Below, one piece after another: positions 9,955 to 18,670 of a DNA stretch of 64,000 nt. The translations under genes were made by a program, and so were the position numbers. The notes under the pieces are model-generated. The model did no database searches, was not told where the DNA came from, and was given only the letters and a program-made list of their open reading frames with translations. The DNA is taken from positions 868,001 to 932,000 of the forward strand of contig NZ_NSLI01000003.1 of the NCBI RefSeq assembly GCF_002288825.1, written 5' to 3'. Position 1 is the first letter of the stretch. Each line of letters starts with the position of its first letter. This DNA is from Sphingomonas lenta (GTDB taxonomy: Bacteria; Pseudomonadota; Alphaproteobacteria; Sphingomonadales; Sphingomonadaceae).

Positions 9955-11016
9955 GTGATCAGCTTGGTTCCGCAACGACTGGTGCTTGTCCCGCTGCTCG
10001 CGCTGGCGTCCTGCGCCGCGCCGGGGCAGGGGACGCGCATGGAGAAGCCGCTCTCGCCCCCTATCGTCATCGCGCACCGCGGCGCCAGCGGCGAGCGGCC
10101 GGAGCACACGATCGCCGCCTACGACCTGGCCATTGCGCAAGGCGCGGACGTGATTGAGCCCGACCTTGTGCCGACCAAGGACGGCGTGCTCGTCGCCCGG
10201 CACGAGAACGAGATCGGCGAGACGACCGACGTGGCCGACCGCCCCGAGTTCGCCGCGCGCCGCACGACCAAGACGATCGACGGGCGGGCGGTGACGGGCT
10301 GGTTCACCGAGGACTTCACGCTCGCCGAGCTGAAGCGGCTTCGCGCCCGCGAGCGGCTGCCCAAGCTCCGGCCCGGCAACACCGCTTTCGACGGGCAGGA
10401 GGCGATCCCGACGCTGCAGGAGGTGATCGACCTCGCCAAGCGCCGCTCGGCCGAGCTGGGGCGGACGATCGCCATCTACCCGGAAACCAAGCTCCCGACC
10501 TATTTCGCCTCAATCGGGCTCGGCACCGACGAGCCGCTGGTGCGCGCGCTCCACGCCGCCGGCTGGTCGACTGCGGACGCGCCCGTGTTCATCCAGTCGT
10601 TCGAGGTCGCCAACCTCCGACGCTTGTCGAAGCTGACCCGCATCCGCTTGATCCAGCTGCTCGACGCGACGGGCGGCCCGGCGGACGGCGCACGGCCCAG
10701 CTACGCCGCGATGGCGACGCTCGACGGCCTACGCGACATCGCCGGCTACGCCTGGGGGATCGGCCCCAACAAGGCGATGCTGGGCGGCCGTGGCGGCGCA
10801 CTCGTCCGCGACGCGCACCGGGCGGGCCTGCGCGTCCATCCCTGGACGTTCCGCGCGGAGAACCAGTTCCTGGCCCAGCCTTTCCGCCGCGGCGAGGACC
10901 CGGCCGGGCGCGGCGATTTGCACGGCGAGATTGCGGCCGCGCTTCGCCTTGGAATAGACGGATTTTTCACCGACTTTCCGGCAACAGGCGTCCTCGCCGT
11001 CAAGGAGCACCAGTAA
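9955..11016 (+). CDS. Glycerophosphodiester phosphodiesterase, GlpQ type, lipoprotein
   Basis: A 353-aa envelope enzyme that hydrolyses glycerophosphodiesters to glycerol-3-phosphate and an alcohol. It begins (GTG 9955) with a hydrophobic signal ending in a lipobox (LALASC, lipidated Cys20). The GDPD core follows: HRGASGERPEHT (His41, Arg42), EPDLVPTKDGVLVARHE (Glu68, Asp70, His83), then the GlpQ-like LPTLQEVIDLAK-type block (IPTLQEVIDLAK) and YPETK. The length and the inserted FTEDFTLAELKRL segment fit the periplasmic GlpQ group. Its TAA overlaps the next ATG (TAATG). No transporter genes lie nearby. Confidence 0.9.
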   Translation: MISLVPQRLVLVPLLALASCAAPGQGTRMEKPLSPPIVIAHRGASGERPEHTIAAYDLAIAQGADVIEPDLVPTKDGVLVARHENEIGETTDVADRPEFAARRTTKTIDGRAVTGWFTEDFTLAELKRLRARERLPKLRPGNTAFDGQEAIPTLQEVIDLAKRRSAELGRTIAIYPETKLPTYFASIGLGTDEPLVRALHAAGWSTADAPVFIQSFEVANLRRLSKLTRIRLIQLLDATGGPADGARPSYAAMATLDGLRDIAGYAWGIGPNKAMLGGRGGALVRDAHRAGLRVHPWTFRAENQFLAQPFRRGEDPAGRGDLHGEIAAALRLGIDGFFTDFPATGVLAVKEHQ

Positions 11017-11306
11017 TGCGTAAGACCGTTCTCGCCGCCGCGCTCGCGCTGCCGCTCCTTTCGGGCGGCTGCATCGCGCGTACCGCCTGGAACGTCGCCA
11101 CCGCGCCGGTCAAGGTCGCGGGCCAGGTCGTCGACTGGACCACGACGAGCCAGGACGAGGCCGACCGCAACTACGGCCGCGAGATGCGCAAGAAGGAAGC
11201 GCGCGAAGGGCGCGAGCGCCGCGAGTACGAGCGCCGCTGCCGTCGCAACCCGGACCGCGACGAGTGCCGCGGCTATGACGGCTACGTCGCCGCTAACGAC
11301 AACTGA
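11016..11306 (+). CDS. Small secreted/lipoprotein-like protein, 96 aa, highly charged
   Basis: The start overlaps the phosphodiesterase stop (TAATG), so it is coupled to it. The first 20 residues form a signal sequence (RKTVLAAALALPLLSGGC); the Cys at 19 could be lipidated, although SGGC is not an ideal lipobox. The mature part has WNVATAPVKVAGQVVDWTTTS, then a strongly charged Arg/Glu helix (about residues 48-80) with two cysteines (RRCRRNPDRDEC) that could form a disulfide in the periplasm. Unknown function. Confidence 0.75.
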   Translation: MRKTVLAAALALPLLSGGCIARTAWNVATAPVKVAGQVVDWTTTSQDEADRNYGREMRKKEAREGRERREYERRCRRNPDRDECRGYDGYVAANDN

Positions 11307-11982
11307 GCGCCTGCGCGACTACGATCAGAACCTCGGGCTTGAGCTGCACCCATAGGTGCGAGCTCCTGACCTCGACCGCGTCGCAATGCTCGTCGCGGCA
11401 GATCTCGCCGGCGACGAGCCCGTCCGTCCGGCTCCAGATCGCGGTGGCCGGGACGGGCAGGGGACTCGCGATCAGCGCCGCCCGCTCGACCACTGCGGGA
11501 CTGTCCAGCCGCTCGCCCGTGACAATCTCGAACGCTCGCCAGACATTCGTCGCCCGGCCGGAACCCGCGAAAGGCGAGCTGATGGTGACGACCTGCCGCA
11601 CCAGATCCGGCCGCCGATGCGCCACTAGCCGCGCGAGCATGCCCCCCAGGCTGACGCCGACCAGCGCCACCGGCCCGGCCTCCGCCGCCAGCGCCTCCAC
11701 ACGCGCGATCAGCCGCTCGGCGTCGGGGCCGACGCTGCGCACGCCCAGGTTGCGGCCCAGCCCCCAACCCTCGACGCGGTAGCCCAGCCGCCGCAGGAAG
11801 CGCCTGAGCAGGAAGTTCGAGCGGTCCGAGTTGAACATCCCCGGCAGCAGCATTACCGCACCGCCGCTCGCCGCCGGCACGCCCCTGACCCGCGCCCGGT
11901 GCCGCCACCAGGTCGCGAGCATCCACACCGCGCGCGGGAACTCCGCGGCCCAGAGCAGCTTTGACGGCGGGCGGGGCGTCAG
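11293..11982 (-). CDS. Alpha/beta hydrolase
   Basis: A 229-aa alpha/beta hydrolase-fold protein. The nucleophile elbow is LVGVSLGGMLARL; an Asp follows in SRTDGLV and a His in SSHLWVQLKPEV, completing a plausible triad. The family-type N-terminus PPSKLLWAAEFPRA begins directly after the stop of the upstream DUF2459 gene. In this frame there is no ATG, GTG or TTG before it; a CTG at 11982 overlapping that stop as CTGA is the best candidate start. If that is wrong, GTG or ATG codons after EFPRA would shorten the protein by about 15 residues. The substrate is unknown. The 3' end overlaps the convergent lipoprotein-like gene by 14 bases. Confidence 0.8.
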   Translation of the reverse strand: MTPRPPSKLLWAAEFPRAVWMLATWWRHRARVRGVPAASGGAVMLLPGMFNSDRSNFLLRRFLRRLGYRVEGWGLGRNLGVRSVGPDAERLIARVEALAAEAGPVALVGVSLGGMLARLVAHRRPDLVRQVVTISSPFAGSGRATNVWRAFEIVTGERLDSPAVVERAALIASPLPVPATAIWSRTDGLVAGEICRDEHCDAVEVRSSHLWVQLKPEVLIVVAQALSCR

Positions 11983-12662
11983 AACCAGTTGAGCACCGTC
12001 ACCGGAAACGGCGTCCACCTGCCCACGCGCACGCCCGCGTGGCGCAGCGCCTCGCCCGTCCAGGCGTTGCAGGTCCGCCGGAAGGAGTAGCTGCCCTTCG
12101 CGTCGTAGAACACGTCGTACGGCCCATACCCGCGATAATGGCGCGGCGCGTCGGCGAAGGTGCGGCGGATGAAGTCGGCCAGCCGCCGATACTCCTCCGG
12201 CCGGAGCGTGATCGCGCGCACCTCCACGCCCGGTATCGGCTCGGGCACGTGGTCGACATGGACCAGCGTGTCCTCGCTCCCGCGCGCCGCCGCCAGCACG
12301 GTCGCGGGCTTCACCTCCGACCAGGTGGGCGTCTCGAGATAAAAGGCGCGGTCGCCCCAGCCGAAGGACAGGTGCGTGTGTCCGCCATAACGCGGGTCCG
12401 CCAGGTGCTCTGGCCGCACCAGCGGCCGCCAGTCGACGCCCTCCGCCACCTTGGGGACGACGATGCCGGTGTGGACGCCGTTCGACTCGACGAAGATGCG
12501 CACGCCCTCCGCCGGCGGCCGCCACGCGTCGTTCGCCGGGATCGCGCCGCCGACCAGCCCAGCCACGGCGTATAAGGCGAGCGCGACAAGCAAGGTGCCG
12601 ACCGCACCCGCGACCCAGATCGAGGCAACCCGGGCCCAGCCCAACGCGTTTCGTTTCAGCAC
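11979..12662 (-). CDS. DUF2459 (TIGR02117-type) membrane-anchored protein
   Basis: A 227-aa protein with one N-terminal membrane segment (about residues 14-37) and a periplasmic domain with the features of DUF2459/TIGR02117: VESNGVHTGIVVP, LSFGWGDRAFYLETPTW, FADAPRHYRGYGPYDVFYDAKGSYSFRRTCN (in two parts) and NAWTGEALRHAG. The CN.W arrangement with the upstream His resembles a papain-like/NlpC-type catalytic pair, but the activity is undefined. It is upstream of and coupled to the alpha/beta hydrolase by a 4-base overlap. Divergent from phhA with only 22 bases between the starts. Confidence 0.85.
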   Translation of the reverse strand: MLKRNALGWARVASIWVAGAVGTLLVALALYAVAGLVGGAIPANDAWRPPAEGVRIFVESNGVHTGIVVPKVAEGVDWRPLVRPEHLADPRYGGHTHLSFGWGDRAFYLETPTWSEVKPATVLAAARGSEDTLVHVDHVPEPIPGVEVRAITLRPEEYRRLADFIRRTFADAPRHYRGYGPYDVFYDAKGSYSFRRTCNAWTGEALRHAGVRVGRWTPFPVTVLNWF

Positions 12663-12684
12663 CGCCCCATGTTAGAGCCGCGCC

Positions 12685-13557
12685 ATGGCAGAAGATACCC
12701 ACGCTCTCGACCGCCCGCCGGAAGGCGCCAACGCCGACTGGACGATCCCGCAGAACTGGGAGCGGTTCACCGCGGAGGAGCACGCCACCTGGGACACGCT
12801 GTACCAGCGCCAGATCAAGCTGCTGCCCGGCCGCGCGTCGGACGCGTACCTCCGCGGGCTCGACCAGCTCAAGCTGTCCGAGAGCGGCATCCCTAATTTC
12901 GAGGAGCTGTCCGACCGGCTGGAGAAGCTGACCGGCTGGCGCGTCGTCGCCGTGCCGGGGCTGGTGCCCGACGACGTGTTCTTCGACCACATGGCGAACC
13001 GCCGCTTCGTCGCGGGCAACTTCATCCGCCGTCCCGACCAGCTCGACTATCTTCAGGAGCCCGACGTCTTCCACGACGTGTTCGGCCACGTCCCCATGCT
13101 CGCCGACCCCGTGTTCGCCGACTATGCCGCGGCGTACGGGCGCGGGGGCTTACGCGCGCTCGAGCACGACGCGATCAAGTACCTGTCGCGCCTCTACTGG
13201 TACACGGTCGAGTTCGGCCTGATCCGCCAAGGCGAGGACCTGCGCATCTACGGCTCCGGCATCGTGTCGAGCTACGGCGAGAGCATCTTCGCGCTCGACG
13301 ACCCCAGCCCCAACCGCATCGCGTTCGACCTGAAGCGCGTGATGCGGACCGAGTACCGGATCGACGACTATCAGCAGAATTACTTCGTCATCCCCAGCTT
13401 TGACGAGCTGCTGCGCGTGACGGTTGAGACCGACTTCGCCCCGCTCTACGCCGAGATTAAGGCGCTGCCCGACATTCCCGTCGCCGAAATCGTGGAAGGC
13501 GACGAACTGATCACCCGCGGCACGCAGGACTACGCCCGAAGCAAGCTGGCGGCCTAG
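12685..13557 (+). CDS. phhA: Phenylalanine 4-monooxygenase
   Basis: A 290-aa bacterial phenylalanine hydroxylase converts Phe to Tyr with tetrahydropterin and O2. The iron ligands are visible: His130 and His135 in DVFHDVFGHVP and Glu176 in YWYTVEFGL. Other family blocks include FIRRPDQLDYLQEPD and GAGIVSSYGE-like GIVSSYGES. It is the compact, single-domain bacterial form without the regulatory ACT domain. The ATG at 12685 gives an N-terminus of normal length. No pterin-4a-carbinolamine dehydratase gene is adjacent. It converges with prmA across a large inverted repeat. Confidence 0.95.
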   Translation: MAEDTHALDRPPEGANADWTIPQNWERFTAEEHATWDTLYQRQIKLLPGRASDAYLRGLDQLKLSESGIPNFEELSDRLEKLTGWRVVAVPGLVPDDVFFDHMANRRFVAGNFIRRPDQLDYLQEPDVFHDVFGHVPMLADPVFADYAAAYGRGGLRALEHDAIKYLSRLYWYTVEFGLIRQGEDLRIYGSGIVSSYGESIFALDDPSPNRIAFDLKRVMRTEYRIDDYQQNYFVIPSFDELLRVTVETDFAPLYAEIKALPDIPVAEIVEGDELITRGTQDYARSKLAA

Positions 13558-13560
13558 CAA

Positions 13561-13699
13561 TCCTCCCCCGCTTACAGCGGGGGAGGGGGACCAGCCGCAG
13601 GCTGGTGGAGGGGGAGCAACGGGATGCGGCATCGCCCTGTACCCCCTCCACCACGCCCTGCGGGCGCGGTCCCCCTCCCCCGCTGTAAGCGGGGGCGGA
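13561..13699. repeat. 139-bp inverted repeat between convergent phhA and prmA (family D)
   Basis: The outer arms (13561-13592 and 13668-13699) match at about 31 of 32 positions, and the inner parts also pair (CGCAGGCTGGTGGAGGGGG against its complement). Each half contains its own small hairpins and the core AGGGGGACC, hairpin, GGTGGAGGGG. The same core recurs at 50165-50223. It fills the gap between the phhA stop and the prmA stop, so it probably works as a bidirectional terminator; no T-run is seen. Confidence 0.85.
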
Positions 13700-13701
13700 A
13701 T

Positions 13702-14679
13702 CTAGGTATCTGTCGCCCAGGCGTTCCGATCGCTATTCGCCGGCGCGACTGAGGAGACCGTCTCGCCCGCCCGAAGAAGCAGGATCGTCCAGTCTCCCCG
13801 CCGCTCGCTCCGCTCCAGCGCGCATCCGGCGGCGCGATATGCGTTCACCACCGCGTCCGCCTGAGTCTCGAGCAGCCCCGCCAGCACCACCGCCGCCCCC
13901 GGCGCGGCGATCGCCGCCACCTCCGGCGCCATCGCGATCAGCGGGCCGGCTAGGATGTTGGCGATCACCAGGTCGAATGGCGCGCGCTCCTGAATGGCCG
14001 GATCGCGCGCGCCATCGGCGACGACGAGGTCGATCCGCTCGACGCCGTTCACCTCCATGTTCTCGCGTGTCACCTCGATCGCGACCGGATCGATGTCGGT
14101 CGCCATGATCTGCGCGTCCGGCCACAGCTCGCGCGCGGCGAAGGCTAGCAGCCCCGTGCCGGTGCCGAGATCGACCGCGTTCGCGAACCGGCGCTCGGCC
14201 AGGGCGTCGAGCACGTGCAGGCACCCCGCCGTCGTCTCGTGGTGCCCCGTCCCGAACGCCTGTCCCGCCTCGATCAGGAACGCGCGTCCGCCCGGCGGTG
14301 GCTCGACCGGAAAGGCGGAGGTGTGCACGACGAAACGGCCTTCGCGGATCGGCTCCAGCCCCGCCTGGCTCAGCGTGACCCAGTCCTCGTCGCCCAGCCC
14401 CTCGACCCGCGGCTCGACTGCGACGCTCGACGTGAGCGCGCGGATCGCGGCCAGCGCCGCCGCATCCGGCTCACCCTCGACATAGGCGTCCAGCCGCCAG
14501 CGCCCGGTCGCCTCGTCCTCCTCGGTCACGAGCAGGACCACGCCCTCCATCTCCGCGTCGCCGATCGCCTCGGCCTCCGCCTTGGTGCAGGGCAGGGTGA
14601 CTTTCCAGCTATCTTTGTTGGGCGCGCCGCCGGACGAAGAAGTGGTGCCCACTTCTTCTGGCGGACGCTCAGCGGACAT
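13702..14679 (-). CDS. prmA: Ribosomal protein L11 methyltransferase
   Basis: A 325-aa SAM methyltransferase of the PrmA family, which trimethylates ribosomal protein L11. The SAM-binding motif AVDLGTGTGLLAFAA, the ATDIDPVAIEVT loop and the catalytic-region LVIANILAGPLI are characteristic; AFGTGHHETT is the PrmA-specific block upstream. The N-terminus is longer than in E. coli PrmA by about 20 residues (SAERPPEEVGTTSSSGG), and this extension coincides with a 23-base palindrome (14636-14658). The start overlaps the upstream SDR gene by 11 bases, so both are one operon. Confidence 0.93.
   Translation of the reverse strand: MSAERPPEEVGTTSSSGGAPNKDSWKVTLPCTKAEAEAIGDAEMEGVVLLVTEEDEATGRWRLDAYVEGEPDAAALAAIRALTSSVAVEPRVEGLGDEDWVTLSQAGLEPIREGRFVVHTSAFPVEPPPGGRAFLIEAGQAFGTGHHETTAGCLHVLDALAERRFANAVDLGTGTGLLAFAARELWPDAQIMATDIDPVAIEVTRENMEVNGVERIDLVVADGARDPAIQERAPFDLVIANILAGPLIAMAPEVAAIAAPGAAVVLAGLLETQADAVVNAYRAAGCALERSERRGDWTILLLRAGETVSSVAPANSDRNAWATDT
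14636..14658. repeat. 23-bp palindrome inside prmA (family B)
   Basis: Perfect 10-base arms GAAGAAGTGG and CCACTTCTTC surround a 3-base loop. It is read in frame in the N-terminal extension of PrmA. The 10+3+10 layout is shared with the palindrome at 49860-49882, and the AAGTGGTG core with the one at 61410-61432. Confidence 0.75.
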
Positions 14680-15367
14680 AGCTCGCGCCGTTCACGTCGA
14701 TCACCGCGCCCGTCATCGACGGCGGCGCGTCGAACGCCAGGAAGCGCGCGACCTCGGCCACCTCCTCCGGCGTCGCCACCCGGCCGAGCGGGATGTCGGC
14801 CAGGAGCTTGTCGCCGCCGCGGCTGGCGAGGTAATCCTCCGCCATCCCCGTCATCGTGAAGCCCGGGCAGATCGCGAAGGCCAGGATGCCCTCCGCCGCG
14901 TAGCCCCGCGCGATCGTCTTGGTCATCGCGACCATGCCCGCCTTGGACGCGGCGTAGTGCCAGTGCTGGGGCGAGTCGCCGCGATAGGCCGCGCGGCTCG
15001 CGACGTTGACGATCCGGCCGCCGACCCCGCGCCCGCGCCAGTGGAGCACGGCCAGCCGGCACAGCTCGGCGGACGCGGTCAGGTTGACGCGCATCGTGCG
15101 CTCCCAGTCCGCGACCCACTCGTCGCCGTCGCGGTCGAGCGAGTTCGCCTCGAACACGCCGGCGTTGTTGACGAGCACGTCAATCGCGCCGCCCGCCTCG
15201 TCGAGCGCCCGCGCCCATAACTGGCGCGGGCCGGCGGGATCGGCGAAGTCGGCGGGGATGCCGCTCTTCGTGCCATGGCCGATGAGCCGGACGCCGCCCT
15301 GCGACAGCGCCGCCGCGATCGCCGCGCCGATGCCGCGGCTGGACCCGGTGAGGAGGATGCTGGTCAT
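14669..15367 (-). CDS. SDR family NAD(P)-dependent oxidoreductase
   Basis: A 232-aa classical short-chain dehydrogenase. The cofactor motif TGSSRGIG is at residues 7-14, VNNAG in the middle, and the catalytic Ser, Tyr and Lys appear as NVASRAAYRG...HYAASKAGM. The C-terminal CPGFTMTGMAED and TGAVIDVNGASY blocks are typical of FabG-like members. The substrate cannot be inferred. It precedes and overlaps prmA by 11 bases, an association that is probably operonic rather than functional. Confidence 0.9.
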   Translation of the reverse strand: MTSILLTGSSRGIGAAIAAALSQGGVRLIGHGTKSGIPADFADPAGPRQLWARALDEAGGAIDVLVNNAGVFEANSLDRDGDEWVADWERTMRVNLTASAELCRLAVLHWRGRGVGGRIVNVASRAAYRGDSPQHWHYAASKAGMVAMTKTIARGYAAEGILAFAICPGFTMTGMAEDYLASRGGDKLLADIPLGRVATPEEVAEVARFLAFDAPPSMTGAVIDVNGASYVR

Positions 15368-15410
15368 CGCGCCTCCCTAGACGGGCCGGCGCGGGCGCGT
15401 CGAGCCTGGT

Positions 15411-16754
15411 CTAGGCGGCCCCGGCCGAGAAGGCTTCGGCCGCGCCGCGCAGGTCGCGCAGCTGCACACCCATGTCGCCGAAGCGCCCGCCCAGCCGCTC
15501 GATCTCCGTCGCCATGACATGCGCGTCGGTCCGCACCGCGCCGATCGTGTTGGACATCGTGTCCGCCGCCAGTGCCGTCTCGTCCACGGCGGCGGTGATG
15601 GCTGTGACGGTCTGCGCCTGCGCTTCCATGGCGTAGCGGATGCGCTCGGCCGACTCCTGCACCTCGGCGACCGTGGCCTTGATGGAGGCGTTGGTCTCGA
15701 CGGTCGAGCGGGTCGCGGACTGGATGGCGGCGATCTTGGCCGCGATGTCGTCGGTCGCGCGCGCGGTCTGGTTGGCCAGGCTCTTCACCTCCTGCGCCAC
15801 CACCGCGAAGCCGCGGCCCGCGTCGCCGGCCCTCGCCGCCTCGATCGTGGCGTTGAGCGCCAGGAGGTTGGTCTGGCCCGCGATGTCGCGGATCAGCCCC
15901 AAGATGCTCTCGATCGACTTGGCGTGGTCGGACAGCGCCTCCGACATGCCCACCGCCTGGCCGGCTTGCGCGGACGCTCGCGTGGCGATCTCGGCCGCGG
16001 CCTCCACCTCCACGCGCGCGTCCTCGATCGCGCGGATCAGGCCGGCCGCCGTCTGCGCCGCCTCGCGCATCGCCACCGCCGACTGCTCAGCCGCCGCCGC
16101 GACCTCGCTGGCCTTGTCGGCCATGCCCTGGGTCGCCGCCGTCGCGCCTCGCGCCTGATCGCGCACGCCCTCGCCCAGCGACGCCGCGTGCTCGATCGTG
16201 CGCGCGATGCCTTCGCGGAAGCGGTCCAGGTGCGCCGTCCGCGCCGCGCGCGACGCTTCCTCCTCCGCCGCGACGATCGCCTCCGCGCTGATGTCCGCCT
16301 CGATCTGCCCGAGCCGGGCCATCGCGTCCGCGACGGTGGCGAAGCCGGCGGGATCGTCCCGCATCTTGCTCGCCAGGATCGCGATCGAGCGGCTCCGTCC
16401 GCGCGCCAGCGCCGCCAGCAGCGTGGAGAGGGGAACGCCGGCGGCCCGCGACTCGACCGCGTGCTGCGCCGCCCGGTTCCGCCATCCGTCCTCGGAGGGA
16501 TCGAGATAAGCGTCGCGGGCATAGGCGAAGCTGCCCTCGACGCGCTCGGCGACGACGGCCGGCGTCAGGGACCCCTTCAGATGCGCGGCGCCCGGCAGCT
16601 CCAGATAAGCGCGCCAGAACTCGGCGGCCACTTGGCGGTAATCGTCGTCGGTCAGGTGCGAGGTGATCAGTCGGCAAGCGGGGCCGATCGCACCGTCCCA
16701 GTCGTAATCCGCCAGATGCTCCGCCATGGGGCGGAGCCGCGGACCGATGGTCAT
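15411..16754 (-). CDS. Soluble methyl-accepting chemotaxis-type receptor (copy 2 of tandem pair)
   Basis: A 447-aa protein without membrane segments. The N-terminal ~190 residues form a helical sensory domain ([14 protein letters not shown]..., then a segment with [14 protein letters not shown]) reminiscent of protoglobin-type domains but with no obvious proximal heme His. The C-terminal half is an MCP signalling domain with the hairpin-tip motif ([20 protein letters not shown], then [15 protein letters not shown]). It is predicted to be cytoplasmic and to signal through CheW/CheA. The ATG overlaps the stop of the preceding receptor gene (ATGA). A 377-base tract is identical to the upstream copy, which indicates recent duplication or gene conversion. 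Confidence 0.85.
   Translation of the reverse strand: MTIGPRLRPMAEHLADYDWDGAIGPACRLITSHLTDDDYRQVAAEFWRAYLELPGAAHLKGSLTPAVVAERVEGSFAYARDAYLDPSEDGWRNRAAQHAVESRAAGVPLSTLLAALARGRSRSIAILASKMRDDPAGFATVADAMARLGQIEADISAEAIVAAEEEASRAARTAHLDRFREGIARTIEHAASLGEGVRDQARGATAATQGMADKASEVAAAAEQSAVAMREAAQTAAGLIRAIEDARVEVEAAAEIATRASAQAGQAVGMSEALSDHAKSIESILGLIRDIAGQTNLLALNATIEAARAGDAGRGFAVVAQEVKSLANQTARATDDIAAKIAAIQSATRSTVETNASIKATVAEVQESAERIRYAMEAQAQTVTAITAAVDETALAADTMSNTIGAVRTDAHVMATEIERLGGRFGDMGVQLRDLRGAAEAFSAGAA
15718..16094. repeat. 377-bp direct repeat, copy 1 (MCP signalling domain)
   Basis: Read line by line, this tract is identical to 17061-17437, including third codon positions. Outside it the two genes drop quickly to normal divergence. 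It encodes the adapter-tip region of both receptor proteins. Confidence 0.85.
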
Positions 16755-18106
16755 GCGGCGACCTTGGCCGCGAACTCGCCCGCGCTGGTCTTCAGTGTGG
16801 CCAGCCGCCCGTCGAGCAGGTCGAAGCCCTTGCCCACGCCCTCGATCTCGCTCGCCACCGTTTCCGTGTCCTCACGGATCGCGGCGATGGTGTCGCTCAT
16901 GCAGTCCGCCGCGAGCGCGGTTTCGTCCACGGCGGCGGTGATGGCGGTAACGGTCTGCGCCTGCGCCTCCATGGCGTAGCGGATGCGCTCCGCCGACTCC
17001 TGCACCTCGGCGACGGTGGATTTGATGGAGGCGTTCGTCTCGACCGTCGAGCGGGTGGCCGACTGGATGGCGGCGATCTTGGCCGCGATGTCGTCGGTCG
17101 CGCGCGCGGTCTGGTTGGCCAGGCTCTTCACCTCCTGCGCCACCACCGCGAAGCCGCGGCCCGCGTCGCCGGCCCTCGCCGCCTCGATCGTGGCGTTGAG
17201 CGCCAGGAGGTTGGTCTGGCCCGCGATGTCGCGGATCAGCCCCAAGATGCTCTCGATCGACTTGGCGTGGTCGGACAGCGCCTCCGACATGCCCACCGCC
17301 TGGCCGGCTTGCGCGGACGCTCGCGTGGCGATCTCGGCCGCGGCCTCCACCTCCACGCGCGCGTCCTCGATCGCGCGGATCAGGCCGGCCGCCGTCTGCG
17401 CCGCCTCGCGCATCGCCACCGCCGACTGCTCAGCCGCAGCGGCGACCTCGCTCGTCTTGCCCAGCATGCCGCGCGCCGCGGCCGAAGCGCGCGTGCCCTG
17501 GTTGCGCAGCGAGTGGCTCTCCTCGTTCGTGCTGCTCGCGAGCGCGGCGATGCCGTCGCGGAACTCCGCCGCCAGGCGATCGCGCGCCGACTGCGAGCCG
17601 TGCTTGCGATAGCCGTTGTAGATGGCGACCGTGATCTCGCCTTCCAGCGCCGACAGCCGCATCAGCGTGTCGATCAGCGAGGGCAGCCGCGCGTCGTCGC
17701 GCTGGACGCGGCGCATCAGCACGTCCAGCGCCGCGCGGTCGCTCGCGCTCACCATCGACAGGAGGACCATGGGCGACACGTCGGCGGTGAAGGCCGCGGC
17801 GACCGAGCGCTCGATCGATTCGATCCAGGCGCGCCCGCGCGTGTCGAGGAAGCGGTTGCGCAGGAACTCCACGCCGATGTCGATCATGCGGTCGTTCTCG
17901 GCGGGCGCCCAGACGCGGTGCGCGTCGAAGCAGCGCTTCCACTGCTGCCAATAGGCGTCGGCGACGCTGCGCGCCTCGGGCTCGAGCACCGCCCACGCGT
18001 CGCGCGCGGCGGCGGTGAGCACGCCGTCGGCGTCGAACGCGCGCAGCCGCGCCGGCAGGTCGATCGTCGCGGCGATGGAACCGGGAACGGGCAGGTTGTT
18101 GGACAC
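16751..18106 (-). CDS. Soluble methyl-accepting chemotaxis-type receptor (copy 1 of tandem pair)
   Basis: A 451-aa cytoplasmic receptor starting with GTG at 18106. The sensory half ([52 protein letters not shown]) is an all-helical, globin-sensor-like domain clearly different from that of its neighbour; no heme-ligand His is evident, so another ligand, or none, is possible. The C-terminal half is nearly identical to the downstream receptor, with the tip [20 protein letters not shown]. The ORF is divergent from sdhC, with about 150 bases between them. The pair probably arose by duplication followed by sensor replacement or divergence. Confidence 0.85.
   Translation of the reverse strand: MSNNLPVPGSIAATIDLPARLRAFDADGVLTAAARDAWAVLEPEARSVADAYWQQWKRCFDAHRVWAPAENDRMIDIGVEFLRNRFLDTRGRAWIESIERSVAAAFTADVSPMVLLSMVSASDRAALDVLMRRVQRDDARLPSLIDTLMRLSALEGEITVAIYNGYRKHGSQSARDRLAAEFRDGIAALASSTNEESHSLRNQGTRASAAARGMLGKTSEVAAAAEQSAVAMREAAQTAAGLIRAIEDARVEVEAAAEIATRASAQAGQAVGMSEALSDHAKSIESILGLIRDIAGQTNLLALNATIEAARAGDAGRGFAVVAQEVKSLANQTARATDDIAAKIAAIQSATRSTVETNASIKSTVAEVQESAERIRYAMEAQAQTVTAITAAVDETALAADCMSDTIAAIREDTETVASEIEGVGKGFDLLDGRLATLKTSAGEFAAKVAA
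17061..17437. repeat. 377-bp direct repeat, copy 2 (MCP signalling domain)
   Basis: This is the partner of 15718-16094, offset by 1343 bases. The identity ends within a few bases of where the protein alignments diverge, a pattern typical of a gene-conversion tract. Confidence 0.85.
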
Positions 18107-18259
18107 GAGGATGTTGGCTCCGCTTCTGTTCCCGGCGGATTACCGGCTCATAGGTTAAAGCCGGGTTAGGTGCGGCCCGGCCCGCCGCTTGCATCGCGGC
18201 CCGTCCGGCCTAATAGGCGGGCCATCTTTTCCTCCGCTTTTCTGTCGGGACGCAAAGCC

Positions 18260-18670
18260 TTGGCCAGCAGACCTCAAGCACGACCGCTCAGCCCACACCT
18301 CACCATCTGGAAGTGGGGACCGCACATGGCGGCGTCGATCGCGCACCGCGTCACCGGCGTCGGCATGGCGCTGGTCGGCGTGCCGCTGTTCGTCTGGTGG
18401 CTGGCGTCCGTCGCGGGCGGCGCGGAGGCGTATGGAACGTTCCGCGACGTGTTCACCGTCGCCTCCGGCAAGCTCAACATCGTCGGCTGGGTGGTCGGGA
18501 TCGGCCTCACCTTCGCGTTCTTCGAGCACATGGCGACGGGCGTGCGCCACCTCGTGCTCGACACGGGCGCGGGCTACGAGCTCAAGCGCAACAAGATCGG
18601 CGCGCTGGCCTGCCCAGTCATCGCACTGGTGCTGACGGCCGCGTTCTGGCTCTGGATGGGGCTCCGCTGA
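18260..18670 (+). CDS. sdhC: Succinate dehydrogenase cytochrome b556 subunit
   Basis: This is the membrane anchor of complex II. The start is placed at TTG 18260, giving MASRPQARPLSPHLTIWKW, the normal SdhC beginning (136 aa); the frame is open further upstream but the added residues are basic and unlike the family. SPHL..I, SIAHRVTGVG and the heme/quinone region FFEHMATGVRHLVLDTG are diagnostic, with three membrane helices. Its TGA overlaps the sdhD ATG (TGATG). Confidence 0.93.
   Translation: MASRPQARPLSPHLTIWKWGPHMAASIAHRVTGVGMALVGVPLFVWWLASVAGGAEAYGTFRDVFTVASGKLNIVGWVVGIGLTFAFFEHMATGVRHLVLDTGAGYELKRNKIGALACPVIALVLTAAFWLWMGLR

Noticed and set aside
13561..13699. Possible CRISPR or RNA gene in the repeat-rich gap
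   Set aside because: It is a single inverted repeat, not regularly spaced direct repeats; no tRNA or rRNA features.
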